A stretch of DNA of 64,000 nucleotides from Endozoicomonas sp. 8E (GCF_032883915.1 NZ_CP120717.1:4781697-4845696); one strand, 5' to 3'; positions 36,308-46,674 are shown, numbered from the stretch's first letter. The notes: generated by a model not told the origin, from the letters alone. Made by a program: numbers and translations.

Positions 36308-36985
36308 TTAAGATCCTACGTAAGGCGTTGGATCGGCGACACTGGCTTCGGCAAAGCCCTTTTTACGATAGCGGCAGCTGTCACAGACACCACAGGCGCG
36401 ACCTTGTTCGTCAGCCTGATAACAAGAAACGGTCATCCCGTAATCAACCCCCAGACGACTGCCTTCCTTTATGATCTCAGCCTTGGTCAGCTCCAGCAGC
36501 GGAGCGCGGATATGAAAGAGCCCCCCTTCAACCCCCGCTTTGGTGGCCAGGTTAGCCATTTTCTCGAAGGCATCGAGGTACTCAGGTCGACAATCCGGAT
36601 AGCCGGAATAATCCACATCATTAGCGCCTATGAAAATATCCCGGGCACCGAGAATTTCAGCCCAACCCAGTGCCAGAGAAAGAAATACAGTATTGCGTGC
36701 TGGTACATAAGTTACAGGGATACCCTCACCCAGATCCTCAGGGACATCAATATCGTCATCCGTCAAAGCAGACCCACCAAGATCACGCAAGTCCAGTTTC
36801 AGGGTTTTATGATCCCTGGCCCCCAATGCTTGAGAAACATGAACAGAGGCTTCGAGTTCCGCCCTGTGTCGCTGACCGTAATCAAAGCTGACGGTATAGC
36901 ACTCATATCCCTGATCTCTGGCAATGGCCAGTACTGTGGAAGAATCCAGACCACCGGATAGTAAAATGACTGCTTTTTTTGTCAT
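36308..36985 (-). CDS. queC: 7-cyano-7-deazaguanine synthase
   Basis: 225 aa from the ATG at 36985, two codons inside the longest frame, because AGGA lies 9 nt before it and family members begin with the loop strand. PP-loop [11 protein letters not shown] near the N-terminus; zinc cysteines in the [15 protein letters not shown] stretch. Converts carboxy-deazaguanine to preQ0 in queuosine synthesis. Next to queE and the Tol-Pal cluster, the usual arrangement. Confidence 0.94.
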   Translation of the reverse strand: MTKKAVILLSGGLDSSTVLAIARDQGYECYTVSFDYGQRHRAELEASVHVSQALGARDHKTLKLDLRDLGGSALTDDDIDVPEDLGEGIPVTYVPARNTVFLSLALGWAEILGARDIFIGANDVDYSGYPDCRPEYLDAFEKMANLATKAGVEGGLFHIRAPLLELTKAEIIKEGSRLGVDYGMTVSCYQADEQGRACGVCDSCRYRKKGFAEASVADPTPYVGS

Positions 36986-37157
36986 GCTCATTATTCCTAT
37001 TTTTCTTCGCTCATGGCCTGCTTTTTTGAAAGTGCAGCCAAGTCGAGGGTTACAGCGACGCTCGCGACAGGTGACGCTCCAGCGCTGACCAGACTGTTAT
37101 TAAAACGCTTACGAGTTAACTTAAATAGCTCTCAGCCAACCTGAGCAGGATTTTGAC

Positions 37158-37808
37158 TCAAACGCCGGTTTTGTCGCCCCAGATCACACGGTGTAACTGC
37201 ACCTGAAACCGAACCGGAAGCTTGTCTGAGATGATCCAGTCAGCCAGCTGATCAGGGGCCAACTGGTCGTTAACGGGAGAAAACAGTACATCTGACACCC
37301 GGCCCGAGAGGTTGTACTGTAACATTTTACTGACCGACCACTCATAATCTTCCCGATTGGCAATGACGAACTTAACCTGGTCATTAGCGGTAAGGTGCTC
37401 AATATTCTCGTAAAGATTTCTGTGACTTTCACCAGATGCCGGCGGCTTGAGGTCGAGCACTTTGACCACCCGCTCATCCACCAGGGAAACATCCAGGGCA
37501 CCACTGGTTTCCAGTGATACTTCATAACCTTTGCCTACCAGCCGCTCTAGCAAAGGCAGGCAATTTGGCTGCCCAAGAGGTTCACCGCCTGTTACACAGA
37601 CATATTTAGCGCCATAGCTGTCTACCTCCTTTATGGTCTCGTCGAGAGACATCCGGGTGCCACCGTGAAATGAATACTCGGTATCACACCAGACACAACG
37701 AAGTGGACAGCCCGTCAGACGGACAAAGACCGTAGGCAGGCCCGAGGTACGGGACTCTCCCTGCAGGGAGTGAAAAATTTCAGTAATTCTGAGGGTATCA
37801 GCAGTCAT
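37158..37808 (-). CDS. queE: 7-carboxy-7-deazaguanine synthase
   Basis: 216 aa from the ATG at 37808; an in-frame ATG at 37826 lacks a ribosome site, while GGTGAG precedes 37808. Radical SAM enzyme with cluster cysteines in GCPLRCVWCDTEYSF (CxxxCxxC). Forms the deazapurine ring for queuosine. HSLQGE near the start and VCVTGGEPLGQ are conserved. Between cpoB and queC. Confidence 0.92.
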   Translation of the reverse strand: MTADTLRITEIFHSLQGESRTSGLPTVFVRLTGCPLRCVWCDTEYSFHGGTRMSLDETIKEVDSYGAKYVCVTGGEPLGQPNCLPLLERLVGKGYEVSLETSGALDVSLVDERVVKVLDLKPPASGESHRNLYENIEHLTANDQVKFVIANREDYEWSVSKMLQYNLSGRVSDVLFSPVNDQLAPDQLADWIISDKLPVRFQVQLHRVIWGDKTGV

Positions 37809-37942
37809 TGAGCTCTCACCAGACATTCAGGTCGGCAATACTAGGAGTCCAACCGACTTAAGTCAATTTTGGTTTAGTAGCCCGAACAGAATGCAAGATC
37901 CCTGGAAAAGAGAAAACAGGAAATGGATGAAATACCCAAACA

Positions 37943-37978
37943 GAGTCAGTGCCCACCCGGGGGCAGGCAGAATGACTC
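37943..37978 (-). terminator. Hairpin at the end of cpoB
   Basis: GAGTCA (37943-37948) with TGACTC (37973-37978), and inside it TGCCC with GGGCA. Overlaps the cpoB stop codon; no T-run. Confidence 0.4.
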
Positions 37979-38771
37979 AGGAATCGGACATATTCCTGAG
38001 ATAGGTATCTGACAATCGCGCAGCAGCACTACCGGGGTATTGACTGATCACTGACTCAAGATGCTTCCTGGCAGCGTCTTTTTCGCCTTGCAAATCAAGA
38101 ATACGACCCAGCTTGTAGGTAGCGTCAGATACTTTTGGACTGTCAGGATAACGATCAATCAGAGACTGGAAGTCGTCCTGGGCTTCCTTGTATTTGCCCT
38201 GAGCCATCTGAACTTCACCTAACCAGTATTGTGCATTATCTGAAAACTGACCTTTGGGATAGTCTTTCAATAACTTTTTCAAGGCCACAACAGCTTCATC
38301 AAAACGCTTGTCCTTGATCATTGAGAAAGCAGCCTGATAAGCAGCTTCCTCACGGGTGTCAGACTCTGACACTGAAGGCTTGCCAATAGCAGGTAAAGTC
38401 ACCGGGGAGTTTGAAGCGCCTCCTGCACCAGCAAGCGCCTCTTTGGAAGAGTCACCCAGACGGGAAATGCGTTGATCAAGATCCAGGTAACGATCCCGGT
38501 TCTCTTTCTGCAGCTGCTTGATCTGATAAGCCTGCTCTTCTAACTGCCCCCTGAGGGTCATGATCTCCTGACGAAGCTCATCCATCAGATTCAACACGTG
38601 GGCAGTACCTCCCACCGATGATTCCATTGGAGCCGGTTCACGAGCTTGTGAGCTCTCAACAGAATAAGCGTTTCCGGAAGGCTGGGAGTCCACCACCGGC
38701 ACCTCTGCTTGAACATAAGAGGCCAGACCGGCAACAACAAAAGCAGAGCAAACAGATCGTTTCAGAGGCAT
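37977..38771 (-). CDS. cpoB: Tol-Pal coordination protein CpoB
   Basis: 264 aa, formerly YbgF. Signal peptide ending SYVQA, a coiled-coil trimerisation segment (about 65-100, LRQEIMTLRGQLEEQAYQIK), a linker, then TPR repeats from about 140 (YQAAFSMIKDKRFDEAVVAL). Periplasmic; links Tol-Pal with peptidoglycan synthesis at division. Directly after pal. Confidence 0.93.
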   Translation of the reverse strand: MPLKRSVCSAFVVAGLASYVQAEVPVVDSQPSGNAYSVESSQAREPAPMESSVGGTAHVLNLMDELRQEIMTLRGQLEEQAYQIKQLQKENRDRYLDLDQRISRLGDSSKEALAGAGGASNSPVTLPAIGKPSVSESDTREEAAYQAAFSMIKDKRFDEAVVALKKLLKDYPKGQFSDNAQYWLGEVQMAQGKYKEAQDDFQSLIDRYPDSPKVSDATYKLGRILDLQGEKDAARKHLESVISQYPGSAAARLSDTYLRNMSDS

Positions 38772-38890
38772 TCAGTCTCATTCCCTGTCGGGCAGCCATG
38801 AGTCTGAAATGCTGCCCACCCAAGGGTTTTACACCAGTGAATGGGCCATGGCTGCATTATGAAATCGATATTCTTCTTAAACTATGGGCA

Positions 38891-39451
38891 TCAGTTGATC
38901 ACAATGTGAGCACGACGGTTCTTAGCCCAGGCAGCTGAATTGTGAGCCGGGTCCACAGGCTTCTCAAAACCAAAGCTAATCACTTCAATTCGGCTTGGAG
39001 ATACACCCTTGCTAACCAGGTAGTTCTTCACAGCATTAGCACGACGCTCGCCCAGAGCCAGATTATATGTGCGGGTTCCGCGCTCATCCGTATTACCCTG
39101 AATGGTGATTTTCTTGCCGCGCCCCTCAGAAGAATTCAGATAAATAGCCTGCACGTCCAGAGCCTTATAATCGCTCTGTTTCAGCTTAGAGCTGTCAAAA
39201 GCGAAGTGGTAAGTTTTATGCGCCAGCAATTGTTCGATCTCTTCAGGAGAAGCCTGAATCTCACCGCTATCAATTACGGCTTGAACAGCAGGGCTATATG
39301 CAGGGAAGGTTTCAATCACAACTTCTTCCGTCGCAAAGTCAGTGTTAGATTCAACATCAGAAGTACTCTGACCACCTGTAGAGGCACAACCAGCCAGCCA
39401 GAGTGCAGTGGCAGTTAGTGCGGTGGCTTTGACAAAATTGGCAAAACGCAT
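38891..39451 (-). CDS. pal: Peptidoglycan-associated lipoprotein Pal
   Basis: 186 aa from the ATG at 39451, where GGAG lies 6 nt upstream. Lipobox WLAGC (Cys22). OmpA-like C-terminal domain with TDERGTRTYNLALGERRANA, which binds diaminopimelate in peptidoglycan. Anchors the outer membrane to the wall together with TolB. Downstream of tolB with a 290-bp gap that may hold its own promoter. Confidence 0.95.
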   Translation of the reverse strand: MRFANFVKATALTATALWLAGCASTGGQSTSDVESNTDFATEEVVIETFPAYSPAVQAVIDSGEIQASPEEIEQLLAHKTYHFAFDSSKLKQSDYKALDVQAIYLNSSEGRGKKITIQGNTDERGTRTYNLALGERRANAVKNYLVSKGVSPSRIEVISFGFEKPVDPAHNSAAWAKNRRAHIVIN

Positions 39452-39739
39452 GACAAGCTCCAATTGTTCGATCAATGTTGGTAAATCAAAATCAATGTAT
39501 TGATTGATGCAGTACAGTATCAGAACTGCAGACTCCGGACTAGCCCGAATACCAAGGGGGTCAGCTGAACTTGCGACTTCTTCGGCCTGAAATCCAGAAA
39601 CAACGTCCAGCGCTACAGATGAATTTGATTGAATAACCTAACTATTCGCACAAGACCATTTGAAGAGCTGGCTCACTCTACTGAATTTTATGCTCGAATG
39701 CCAAGTTCGACTGACTCCAGCGAACCAATCCAACCCGAT

Positions 39740-41209
39740 TTAGCGCTGTGTAGCTATTGACGGCCCCCAAACCGGCTCTCTGACATCACCCTCGGCCGAT
39801 GGCAGGCGATATTTTACTCGACCATCAGCTGTAACAATGCCAAGCTCCCCGTTTTTGCCTCCCGATACCGCATAGATTAGACGACGCCCCCCCGGGGAAA
39901 CACTGGGTGAATCTTCCAACCGGGCAGACGTAAGCTGACGCAGTCGTCCAGTGTCAAGATCCAGAATGGCGATGTTAAATTCGGTAGCTCCCTGACCTTT
40001 ATGGACTAATGCCAGAGATTTACCATCAGGGAATACTTTAGCACGGGCATTGAATTTACCTGTAAATGTCAGCCGCTTGGGTTTGCCTTCAGCAACCACA
40101 GTACCGTTTGACAACCTGTCAAGACCCACCTGATAAATCTGGGCACTGCCTCCACGGTTAGATGTAAAGATCAGACTTTTCCCATCTGGCATCCAGTCTG
40201 GCTCAGTATCAATCGAGAAATGCGATGTAATCTGACTGAGTTTGTCAGTGGCCAGATCCATCACATAAATGTCGGGATTCTCCCCCTTGGACAAAACCAG
40301 TGCTAACTGCCTGCCATCGGGAGAAAATACCGGAGAGCTGTTCAACCCTTTGAAGTCAGTTACCTTCTGACGCTTACCGGTAGCCAGCTCCTGAATATAG
40401 ATAGCCGGACGGCCGGTTTCAAAAGAAACATAGGCAACACGACTGCCGTCGGGTGACCAGCTCGGTGACAGTATAGGCTCTCTTGAACGAAGTATCTCGC
40501 GCTGGCGCTGACCATCGGCATCGGCATAGTTTAGACTGTAGTCCGTACGTTCAGCACTTTTACGATCAGCAGTGACATACATGATTCGGGTAGAGAAATC
40601 GCCGGGAATGCCGGTAATCTTTTCATATACCGCATCACTGATATGGTGAGCCAGCCCGCGCAGCTGACTTTCATCGCCTCGAACCTTGCCTTTCATAATG
40701 CTTTTCTGGCGAACAATATCAAACAGCTGATAGTCCACTTCAAACATATTGCCTTTCTGCTCCACTTCTCCGGTAACCAGATAGGAAGCACCCAGTATAT
40801 TCCAGTCACGATAAACGACATCTTTGGCACTGGATGGAAAGCTGAGCATATCTTTTCTGGGCAAAGCTGCAAAAAGGCCACTGAAATGAAGGTTGTCTTC
40901 CACAACAGAAGCCATATCTTCGGGCAAAATTTTCTTACCACTCCAACTGAAAGGTGGTACTGCCACCTTGACGGCCTTGTCATTACCCTGTGTCACTTCG
41001 ATTGTGAGAATGGCCTGAGCACTCTGCATTGACGTCAGCAGCACAACAAACAGAGATGAGACCAAAATACTCCTACTTCGGAACCATGAAAATATTGCAG
41101 AAGAGATTAATAGATAAACACGACGACGAGTGTCTTCCCTGAAGACAGTCTGTTCACTTTTGAACCTGCCCGACAATCCGGCAGAAAACCATTGCAGTTG
41201 TTGCTTCAT
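39740..41209 (-). CDS. tolB: Tol-Pal periplasmic protein TolB
   Basis: 489 aa; E. coli TolB is 430. The ATG overlaps the tolA stop (ATGA), indicating coupled translation. The start gives an unusually long N-terminal region, about 45 residues before the hydrophobic core SILVSSLFVVLLTSMQSAQA, so a later start is possible. N-terminal domain then a six-bladed propeller with repeats such as PSWSPDGSRVAYVS and PDWMPDGKSLIFTSN. Binds Pal and TolA. Confidence 0.94.
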   Translation of the reverse strand: MKQQLQWFSAGLSGRFKSEQTVFREDTRRRVYLLISSAIFSWFRSRSILVSSLFVVLLTSMQSAQAILTIEVTQGNDKAVKVAVPPFSWSGKKILPEDMASVVEDNLHFSGLFAALPRKDMLSFPSSAKDVVYRDWNILGASYLVTGEVEQKGNMFEVDYQLFDIVRQKSIMKGKVRGDESQLRGLAHHISDAVYEKITGIPGDFSTRIMYVTADRKSAERTDYSLNYADADGQRQREILRSREPILSPSWSPDGSRVAYVSFETGRPAIYIQELATGKRQKVTDFKGLNSSPVFSPDGRQLALVLSKGENPDIYVMDLATDKLSQITSHFSIDTEPDWMPDGKSLIFTSNRGGSAQIYQVGLDRLSNGTVVAEGKPKRLTFTGKFNARAKVFPDGKSLALVHKGQGATEFNIAILDLDTGRLRQLTSARLEDSPSVSPGGRRLIYAVSGGKNGELGIVTADGRVKYRLPSAEGDVREPVWGPSIATQR

Positions 41210-42027
41210 CTCACCAGATCCTCTGGCCTGAACCTAAAGTTAAAGCGTTTGAAATTATTATCGAACACACGCCGTTCCAGCTTTTTCAATTCAGGAAAAG
41301 GCGCCGCCTTCTGTATCGCCTGTACGACAGAACGATCATAGGCATCATTACCACTGCCTTCAAGCAACCTTACTTCCAGCAAGTCACCAAAAGGTGACAG
41401 ACTGAGCTGAACCAGAGCCACCATATTGTTGCGGGCACTGGGCGGTCGGTTCCAGTTGCGGGCAATCAGGTTTTTCAGCAGTTCGGAGTAGTAAGCCACT
41501 TCTCCAGCCTCTTGTTCTGCCTGCTCGGCGGCAGCTGCCTGAGCCTGCTCACGGGCAACCCGCTCCTGCTCAAGTTGTCTGCGCAACTCTTCCTGTTGTT
41601 TTTTCTTTCTGCTTTCTTCAGCCAGACGCTGTTGCCGCTCTTGCTCTTTACGAGCGGCTTTTTCCTTTTTTGCTTTCTCTTTGGCTGCCTGCTCTTTTTT
41701 CAGAGCCAGCTCTTTCTGTTTTTTAATTTCTGCCTGTCGGCGGGCTTCTTCTTTGCGTTTCTGAGCAGCAAGCTCACGAGCTTTTTGTGCCGAGTTGTCT
41801 ACAACAGCCTTGGGAGCTGGCGGTATTGGCTTTGGCTGGGCAATTTCAACGACACTGGCTTTGATACTTTTTGGCGGTACGATCCTCAACTCATCAGCAG
41901 TTGACCAGTCCCGGGACACCAGACCCAGTATCAGAACGTGCAGCAGTAAGGAAAACACCACTGCAAACCCGTAACCCTGAAAAAGCTTATGATTGAATAA
42001 AGCACCGATCAATGGAATCTTCTTCAT
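41206..42027 (-). CDS. tolA: Tol-Pal energy-transducing protein TolA
   Basis: 273 aa from the ATG at 42027 (AGGG 5 nt before). Single N-terminal membrane helix (GFAVVFSLLLHVLILGLV), a long Lys/Glu/Ala-rich helical domain at about 80-185, then the C-terminal domain (AYYSELLKNLIARNWNRPP) that contacts TolB and outer-membrane proteins. A GTG six codons upstream is less likely. Between tolR and tolB. Confidence 0.94.
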   Translation of the reverse strand: MKKIPLIGALFNHKLFQGYGFAVVFSLLLHVLILGLVSRDWSTADELRIVPPKSIKASVVEIAQPKPIPPAPKAVVDNSAQKARELAAQKRKEEARRQAEIKKQKELALKKEQAAKEKAKKEKAARKEQERQQRLAEESRKKKQQEELRRQLEQERVAREQAQAAAAEQAEQEAGEVAYYSELLKNLIARNWNRPPSARNNMVALVQLSLSPFGDLLEVRLLEGSGNDAYDRSVVQAIQKAAPFPELKKLERRVFDNNFKRFNFRFRPEDLVR

Positions 42028-42106
42028 CACAGCCCTGCGTTCCACAATACTATGATCATGGTTTGTTTTGCCTGACAGTCAAACCAGGGGGTAACACTTT
42101 CTATCA

Positions 42107-42553
42107 TCAGCGCTTCGTCCCTTCATTGAGCAACGCAGGATCTGTAATCAACCCCACATCATTAACACCTACTCCCTGCAATCTGGCCATCAGCTCAACC
42201 ACCGAGCCATAGTCGACTTTGCGATCTCCCTTAATCAACACCCGGGTCTCGGGACTGGCAGAAAGAACCTTACCTACCTTCTCACTGATTGCTTCCATTC
42301 CTTTGGCACTTTCCTGATTACCGCCCAGATCAATAAAGAACTTGCCATCGGACTGGACAGAGATAATCAGGGTCTTGGCATCATCAGGCAGCGGCATTGG
42401 CTTACTGGTTGCCTTCGGAAGTTCTACCTTTACTCCCTGAGTCAGCATCGGGGCACTGACCATAAAGGCCACCAGCATGACCATCATGATGTCGATAAAC
42501 GGCACCATGTTGATTTCTGACATCGGCTTGCGCCGGGTTCTGGATCGAGCCAT
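42107..42553 (-). CDS. tolR: Tol-Pal proton channel subunit TolR
   Basis: 148 aa. ExbD/TolR family: basic N-terminus (MARSRTRRKPMSEINMVPFI) with the conserved Asp of the membrane helix in PFIDIMMVMLVAFMV. Works with TolQ to use the proton gradient to drive TolA. 18 bp downstream of tolQ. Confidence 0.95.
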   Translation of the reverse strand: MARSRTRRKPMSEINMVPFIDIMMVMLVAFMVSAPMLTQGVKVELPKATSKPMPLPDDAKTLIISVQSDGKFFIDLGGNQESAKGMEAISEKVGKVLSASPETRVLIKGDRKVDYGSVVELMARLQGVGVNDVGLITDPALLNEGTKR

Positions 42554-42571
42554 GATTTTTTACTCGCTCCC

Positions 42572-43258
42572 TTAGCCTGCAGTGTGACGACTGTGAACCT
42601 TGCGATGAAGAATACTGGAAAATTCATCCGCAAAGGTCTCGTAGTTCGCCAGCAGGGCTTCTACTCTGGATGCATAACGGTTATAAGCTATAACCGCAGG
42701 AATCGCAGCCACCAGACCAACCGCTGTCGTCATCAGGGCTTCAGCAATACCAGGAGCAACCGACGCCAGAGTGGCCTGCTGCACATTAGCCAGCCCACGG
42801 AAAGAGTTCATAATGCCGACTACGGTACCGAACAGACCAACGTAAGGGCAGGTCGAACCGACACTGGCCAGGAAGGGCAGATGTGTTTCCAGTTTTTCCT
42901 GCTCACGGGAGATGGCCACTCTCATGGCTCTCTGGGTGGCTTCCATGACAGCATCAGCCTCTCCTGTACCCTGGGAGCGCATTCGAGAAAACTCACTGAA
43001 GCCTGAACGGAAAACAAGTTCCAGACCTCCCAGGTCTTCTTCTTTGTCCAGCTCTTTATAGAGCTGGGTCAGATCCATCCCCGACCAGAAGCGATCTTCA
43101 AAGGCCATCATATTCCGTTGAGCGGAACGAATGAGTACCCCTCGCTGAACGATCATCACCCAGGAAACAACAGATGCCACCACCAGCAGTATCAGCACCA
43201 GTAAAACGATCCAACTGGCATTGCCTACCAGTGACCAAATGGACATGCTATCTGCCAC
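42572..43258 (-). CDS. tolQ: Tol-Pal proton channel subunit TolQ
   Basis: 228 aa. MotA/TolQ/ExbB family with three membrane helices, including VLLVLILLVVASVVSWVMIV and the GLFGTVVGIMNSF and MTTAVGLVAAIPAVIAYN segments. GTG start at 43258, supported by GAGG 6 nt upstream; an ATG four codons later lacks a site. Normally follows ybgC closely; here element copy 3 lies between them. Confidence 0.95.
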   Translation of the reverse strand: MADSMSIWSLVGNASWIVLLVLILLVVASVVSWVMIVQRGVLIRSAQRNMMAFEDRFWSGMDLTQLYKELDKEEDLGGLELVFRSGFSEFSRMRSQGTGEADAVMEATQRAMRVAISREQEKLETHLPFLASVGSTCPYVGLFGTVVGIMNSFRGLANVQQATLASVAPGIAEALMTTAVGLVAAIPAVIAYNRYASRVEALLANYETFADEFSSILHRKVHSRHTAG

Positions 43259-43365
43259 TGAAAACCTCGCTTTTAATTTGATTAATACTTATTAGAGAAA
43301 TGATCGTCGACAATCATTCTGGAATCGGGCCAGACGCTGTGACTGCATTTTCATGATAAACAGCT

Positions 43366-43528
43366 AGGAGCCTGACCGAGAATAGCGCCCGTAGCGAGGA
43401 CGGCAGAAAATTGAGGATGAAAATTCGGTTTTGTGAGGAGAATAGCGAGCTATTTGACGAACAAAAGCGGATTTTCAGACCAATTTTCTGCCGCCGCAGT
43501 AGGGCAGTCTATTCTCGGTCAGGCTCCT
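43366..43528 (+). repeat. Dispersed palindromic element, copy 3 (no 47-bp unit)
   Basis: 163 bp, the most symmetrical copy. Perfect 20-bp terminal inverted repeats extended by CT and AG so that both ends read CTAG. The inner arms GGCAGAAAATTG and CAATTTTCTGCC are fully complementary here, unlike in copies 1 and 2. It lies 22 bp after the ybgC stop and about 100 bp before tolQ, inside an otherwise conserved operon. Confidence 0.87.
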
Positions 43529-43551
43529 AGTTACGGATACTACCACCAATC

Positions 43552-43977
43552 TCAGGGCGAATTGCTGTCAGGACTTAATTTATTCCGTAAGGATTCTGTA
43601 ATCGCTGTAGGTTTTCTACTTTGACTGTTCAGGCAAGCCACCACAAACCGGCCTTCACATATCAAAAGACCTTCACGAAAACACTGTTGCAGAAAAACCA
43701 TCCTGGCTTTACCCATACTTTCGACTGCGACGGTCACGTTAAGAGAGTCATCCAGCTGGGCAATGTTTTTGAACTGAACAGAAGCATCAACCACCACCAG
43801 CTGCTTCTTTTCCTTCAACAACTTCTGGTGGTCATAACCGGTAGTTCGGAGATATTCGGTTCTGGCTCGCTCCATAAACTTCAGGTAATTGACGTGGTAT
43901 ACGATGCCGCCGGCATCGGTATCTTCATAATAGACTCGAACGGGAAGGGAAAAGGTATCAGTCACAGAGCAGGTCAC
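43552..43977 (-). CDS. ybgC: Acyl-CoA thioesterase YbgC
   Basis: 141 aa hotdog-fold protein. Catalytic aspartate in RVYYEDTDAGGIVYHVNYL and the downstream FMERARTEYL helix. Hydrolyses short-chain acyl-CoA or acyl-ACP. First gene of the usual ybgC-tolQRAB group. GTG start at 43977; no ATG is available nearby. Confidence 0.92.
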   Translation of the reverse strand: MTCSVTDTFSLPVRVYYEDTDAGGIVYHVNYLKFMERARTEYLRTTGYDHQKLLKEKKQLVVVDASVQFKNIAQLDDSLNVTVAVESMGKARMVFLQQCFREGLLICEGRFVVACLNSQSRKPTAITESLRNKLSPDSNSP

Positions 43978-44028
43978 ATAACATTAAATCAGATCAGAGA
44001 CTGCCAGAGACGCCTATGCCATGGCAAG

Positions 44029-44493
44029 TCAATAGCACGACGAACGACCACAATGAGGCAAATAATGAGGCGGAGGATAAGAGCCTCTATTGAGTTTTTC
44101 CTCATCCAGTCTCTGCTTGTTCAGGTGCCGCTCCTGCTCTGTTCTGCGTTGCAGCAAATCAGGAGCTGGAACTGGTTTGTGCAAACGCCTCAAGGCTTGG
44201 GCGGCTTCCGGAATCCCCCATCGAGCCGCCATGGAGTAACGCTCAACAGCCTGGGCTAACGAAGCTGTCGTACCCACTCCCTGCTCGAAGCAGACTCCGG
44301 CATGATACAGATCAATCGGCAGCTGGCTGGAACCATGAAGCACTTGCGAACAACTTGCCGCCGAGACAGAGAAAGGTGCAGAGTAGAACCCTGGACGCAT
44401 TGGCGTCGCTTCCGTAGTAATATTCTGACAACCACTCAGAGCGGTGAGCGCCAGAACACACAGACAGTAGATTCCCGGAATTCTCATGAGCAT
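44029..44493 (-). CDS. Sel1-repeat lipoprotein
   Basis: 154 aa from the ATG at 44493, with AAGGA 7 nt upstream. Lipobox LSGC preceded by a hydrophobic stretch (YCLCVLALTA). One clear Sel1-like repeat (AVERYSMAARWGIPEAAQAL), then a charged, Pro/His-rich tail ending HCGRSSC. Outer- or inner-membrane anchored protein of unknown role, just downstream of ruvB. Confidence 0.7.
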   Translation of the reverse strand: MLMRIPGIYCLCVLALTALSGCQNITTEATPMRPGFYSAPFSVSAASCSQVLHGSSQLPIDLYHAGVCFEQGVGTTASLAQAVERYSMAARWGIPEAAQALRRLHKPVPAPDLLQRRTEQERHLNKQRLDEEKLNRGSYPPPHYLPHCGRSSCY

Positions 44494-44553
44494 CAGCGTT
44501 TCCTTAGTCACTCGTTTATCAAAAGAACCGTCCAAATATTAAACCGGAAAGAC

Positions 44554-45564
44554 TTATTCTTCTTGCCGGTAGTCAAGCCCAAAATGCAGGTATGCGTGTT
44601 TGGTGACCATCCGCCCTCTGGGGGTTCTCATCACATAGCCCTGTTGAATAAGATAAGGCTCCAGTACATCTTCGATGGTATCCCTCTCCTCACTGATCGC
44701 AGCTGCCAGACTGTCTACCCCGACCGGCCCACCATCAAACTTTTCGATCATGGCTAACAGCAGCCGTCTGTCCATATGATCAAAGCCGCTGGCATCGACA
44801 TCCAGCATATTCAACGCGGCATCGGCAGTCTCCTTGTAGATCACACCATTACCCTTAACTTCAGCAAAATCACGCACCCTTCTCAGCAGTCGGTTGGCAA
44901 TTCTGGGCGTCCCCCTGGAGCGTCGGGCTATCTCTCCTGCACCTTCCTTATCAATCCCCACCCCCAGAATTCCGGCAGAACGTTCTACGATATGAGTCAG
45001 GTCCTCAATATTGTAAAACTCCAGCCTCTGCACAATGCCAAAACGATCCCGAAGCGGAGACGTCAGCAGACCCGCCCTGGTTGTGGCTCCCACCAGGGTA
45101 AAGGGAGGCAGGTCCAGCTTGATAGACCGTGCGGCAGGACCTTCACCGATCATGATGTCCAGCTGATAATCTTCCATCGCCGGATACAATACTTCTTCCA
45201 CTACCGGACTGAGGCGGTGAATTTCATCAATAAACAGAATGTCATTGGGCTCAAGGTTGGTCAGAAGAGCTGCAAGGTCACCTGCCTTTTCCAGCACCGG
45301 GCCAGAAGTCGTTCGAATATTGCTACCCATCTCATTGGCAAGGATGTGGGAAAGCGTGGTTTTACCCAGCCCCGGAGGCCCGAATACAAGGGTATGATCA
45401 AGGGCATCATTACGAAGTCTTGCAGCCTGGATAAAAATTTCCATCTGCTCCCTGACTTTTGGCTGTCCTACATAATCAGCCAGTTTTACCGGGCGGATAG
45501 CCCGATCCAGTACCTCTTCCAAAGGACGTTCTGAAGAGGATATCAATCGATCTGCTTCAATCAT
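44554..45564 (-). CDS. ruvB: Holliday junction helicase RuvB
   Basis: 336 aa, as in E. coli. AAA+ ATPase with Walker [11 protein letters not shown], Walker [10 protein letters not shown] and sensor region GATTRAG; C-terminal winged helix with TPRGRMVT. Drives branch migration with RuvA. Separated from ruvA by a plus-strand transporter gene, so the usual ruvAB operon is broken. Confidence 0.96.
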   Translation of the reverse strand: MIEADRLISSSERPLEEVLDRAIRPVKLADYVGQPKVREQMEIFIQAARLRNDALDHTLVFGPPGLGKTTLSHILANEMGSNIRTTSGPVLEKAGDLAALLTNLEPNDILFIDEIHRLSPVVEEVLYPAMEDYQLDIMIGEGPAARSIKLDLPPFTLVGATTRAGLLTSPLRDRFGIVQRLEFYNIEDLTHIVERSAGILGVGIDKEGAGEIARRSRGTPRIANRLLRRVRDFAEVKGNGVIYKETADAALNMLDVDASGFDHMDRRLLLAMIEKFDGGPVGVDSLAAAISEERDTIEDVLEPYLIQQGYVMRTPRGRMVTKHAYLHFGLDYRQEE

Positions 45565-45790
45565 GTTCTAGCTCATCTACCATTACTCTCAGCGTACCAT
45601 CTCCAGTCTGTTAAAAAAATAATCCAGCATTGGGAACAAAACGCTACATTTAATCGTCCAAGCACTCTGAACGTAAAAAAAGCGCTTGTGGGCACTTGGC
45701 TGCCCGAGGGTGCATTACCTTTTAAACTTCAGAGTTATCGGACTCCTATACTCTCTTTGTTTTAAATTCTGATTAAAGGAAGTACTCAGA

Positions 45791-46666
45791 ATGAATACAC
45801 ATTTGGTTTCTGGAAAAGGCCTGACTAACTCGGTCATGGCCTCCGTGATGTTTGGGCTTGTGCCCATTTATGTGCAGTTTATTGGGCTGTCTGGAAATAC
45901 CCTGTTCTGGAACAGGATCATTTTCAGCGCTCTCTGCCTGACAATGGTCTGCTATCGCCTGGACCGGCTGCGGGGCTTCAGGGCAGTTTTTCTCTGCCGG
46001 AAAACCGTGCTGATGCTGTCCCTGGGCGGATTGATTGTTGGCTTTCAGTGGTGGCTTTTTGTTTGGGGTCCCATGAATGACAAAACCCGGGATCTTTCTC
46101 TTGGTTACTTTTTGCTGCCACTCACTCTGGCATTAACCGGCAAGCTGGTATTTAACGAGAGACTGCACAAGGCTCACTACTTTGCCATGGGGTCCGCGTC
46201 ACTGGGTGTCCTTGCCATGATTTGGCAACAGGACTCGTTACCCTGGGTCAGTCTGGCAGTGGCCGGACTTTACCCAGTGTACTTCATCATCCGTAAGCCT
46301 CTGCAGGTCGACACCCTGCCAGCTCTGCTGTTTGAGCACCTGTTGTTCCTTCCGGCCGGTATTTTCATACTGATGAGTGATCAGAGTTTTATGCAAAACC
46401 TGACCCATTCCGTCACTCTTTGGTATCTGTTGCCAGGTCTGGGACTCCTCTGCAGCCTGTCACTGATCTGTTACATTAACGCCTCCAGACATCTTTCTGT
46501 CAGTTTGTTTGGCCTGTTGAGCTACCTGGAGCCCGCTTTGATATTCGTGGTGGCTGTTACCGTTCTCGGAGAAGTCTTCACCTTACAGCAGTGGCTCAGC
46601 TATAGCTTTATCTGGCTGGCAACGGCAGTCATCTGCGTTGACTCGGTCAGGAAGTTCATTCGTTAA
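45791..46666 (+). CDS. RarD-like DMT-family transporter
   Basis: 291 aa with about ten hydrophobic helices; opens GLTNSVMASVMFGLVPIYVQF and contains WGPMNDKTRDLSLGYFLLPL, as in RarD/EamA permeases. Inner-membrane exporter or importer of unknown substrate. AAGGAA lies 9 nt before the ATG. Transcribed against the ruv genes and inserted between ruvA and ruvB. Confidence 0.85.
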   Translation: MNTHLVSGKGLTNSVMASVMFGLVPIYVQFIGLSGNTLFWNRIIFSALCLTMVCYRLDRLRGFRAVFLCRKTVLMLSLGGLIVGFQWWLFVWGPMNDKTRDLSLGYFLLPLTLALTGKLVFNERLHKAHYFAMGSASLGVLAMIWQQDSLPWVSLAVAGLYPVYFIIRKPLQVDTLPALLFEHLLFLPAGIFILMSDQSFMQNLTHSVTLWYLLPGLGLLCSLSLICYINASRHLSVSLFGLLSYLEPALIFVVAVTVLGEVFTLQQWLSYSFIWLATAVICVDSVRKFIR

Positions 46667-46674
46667 AGACAAGC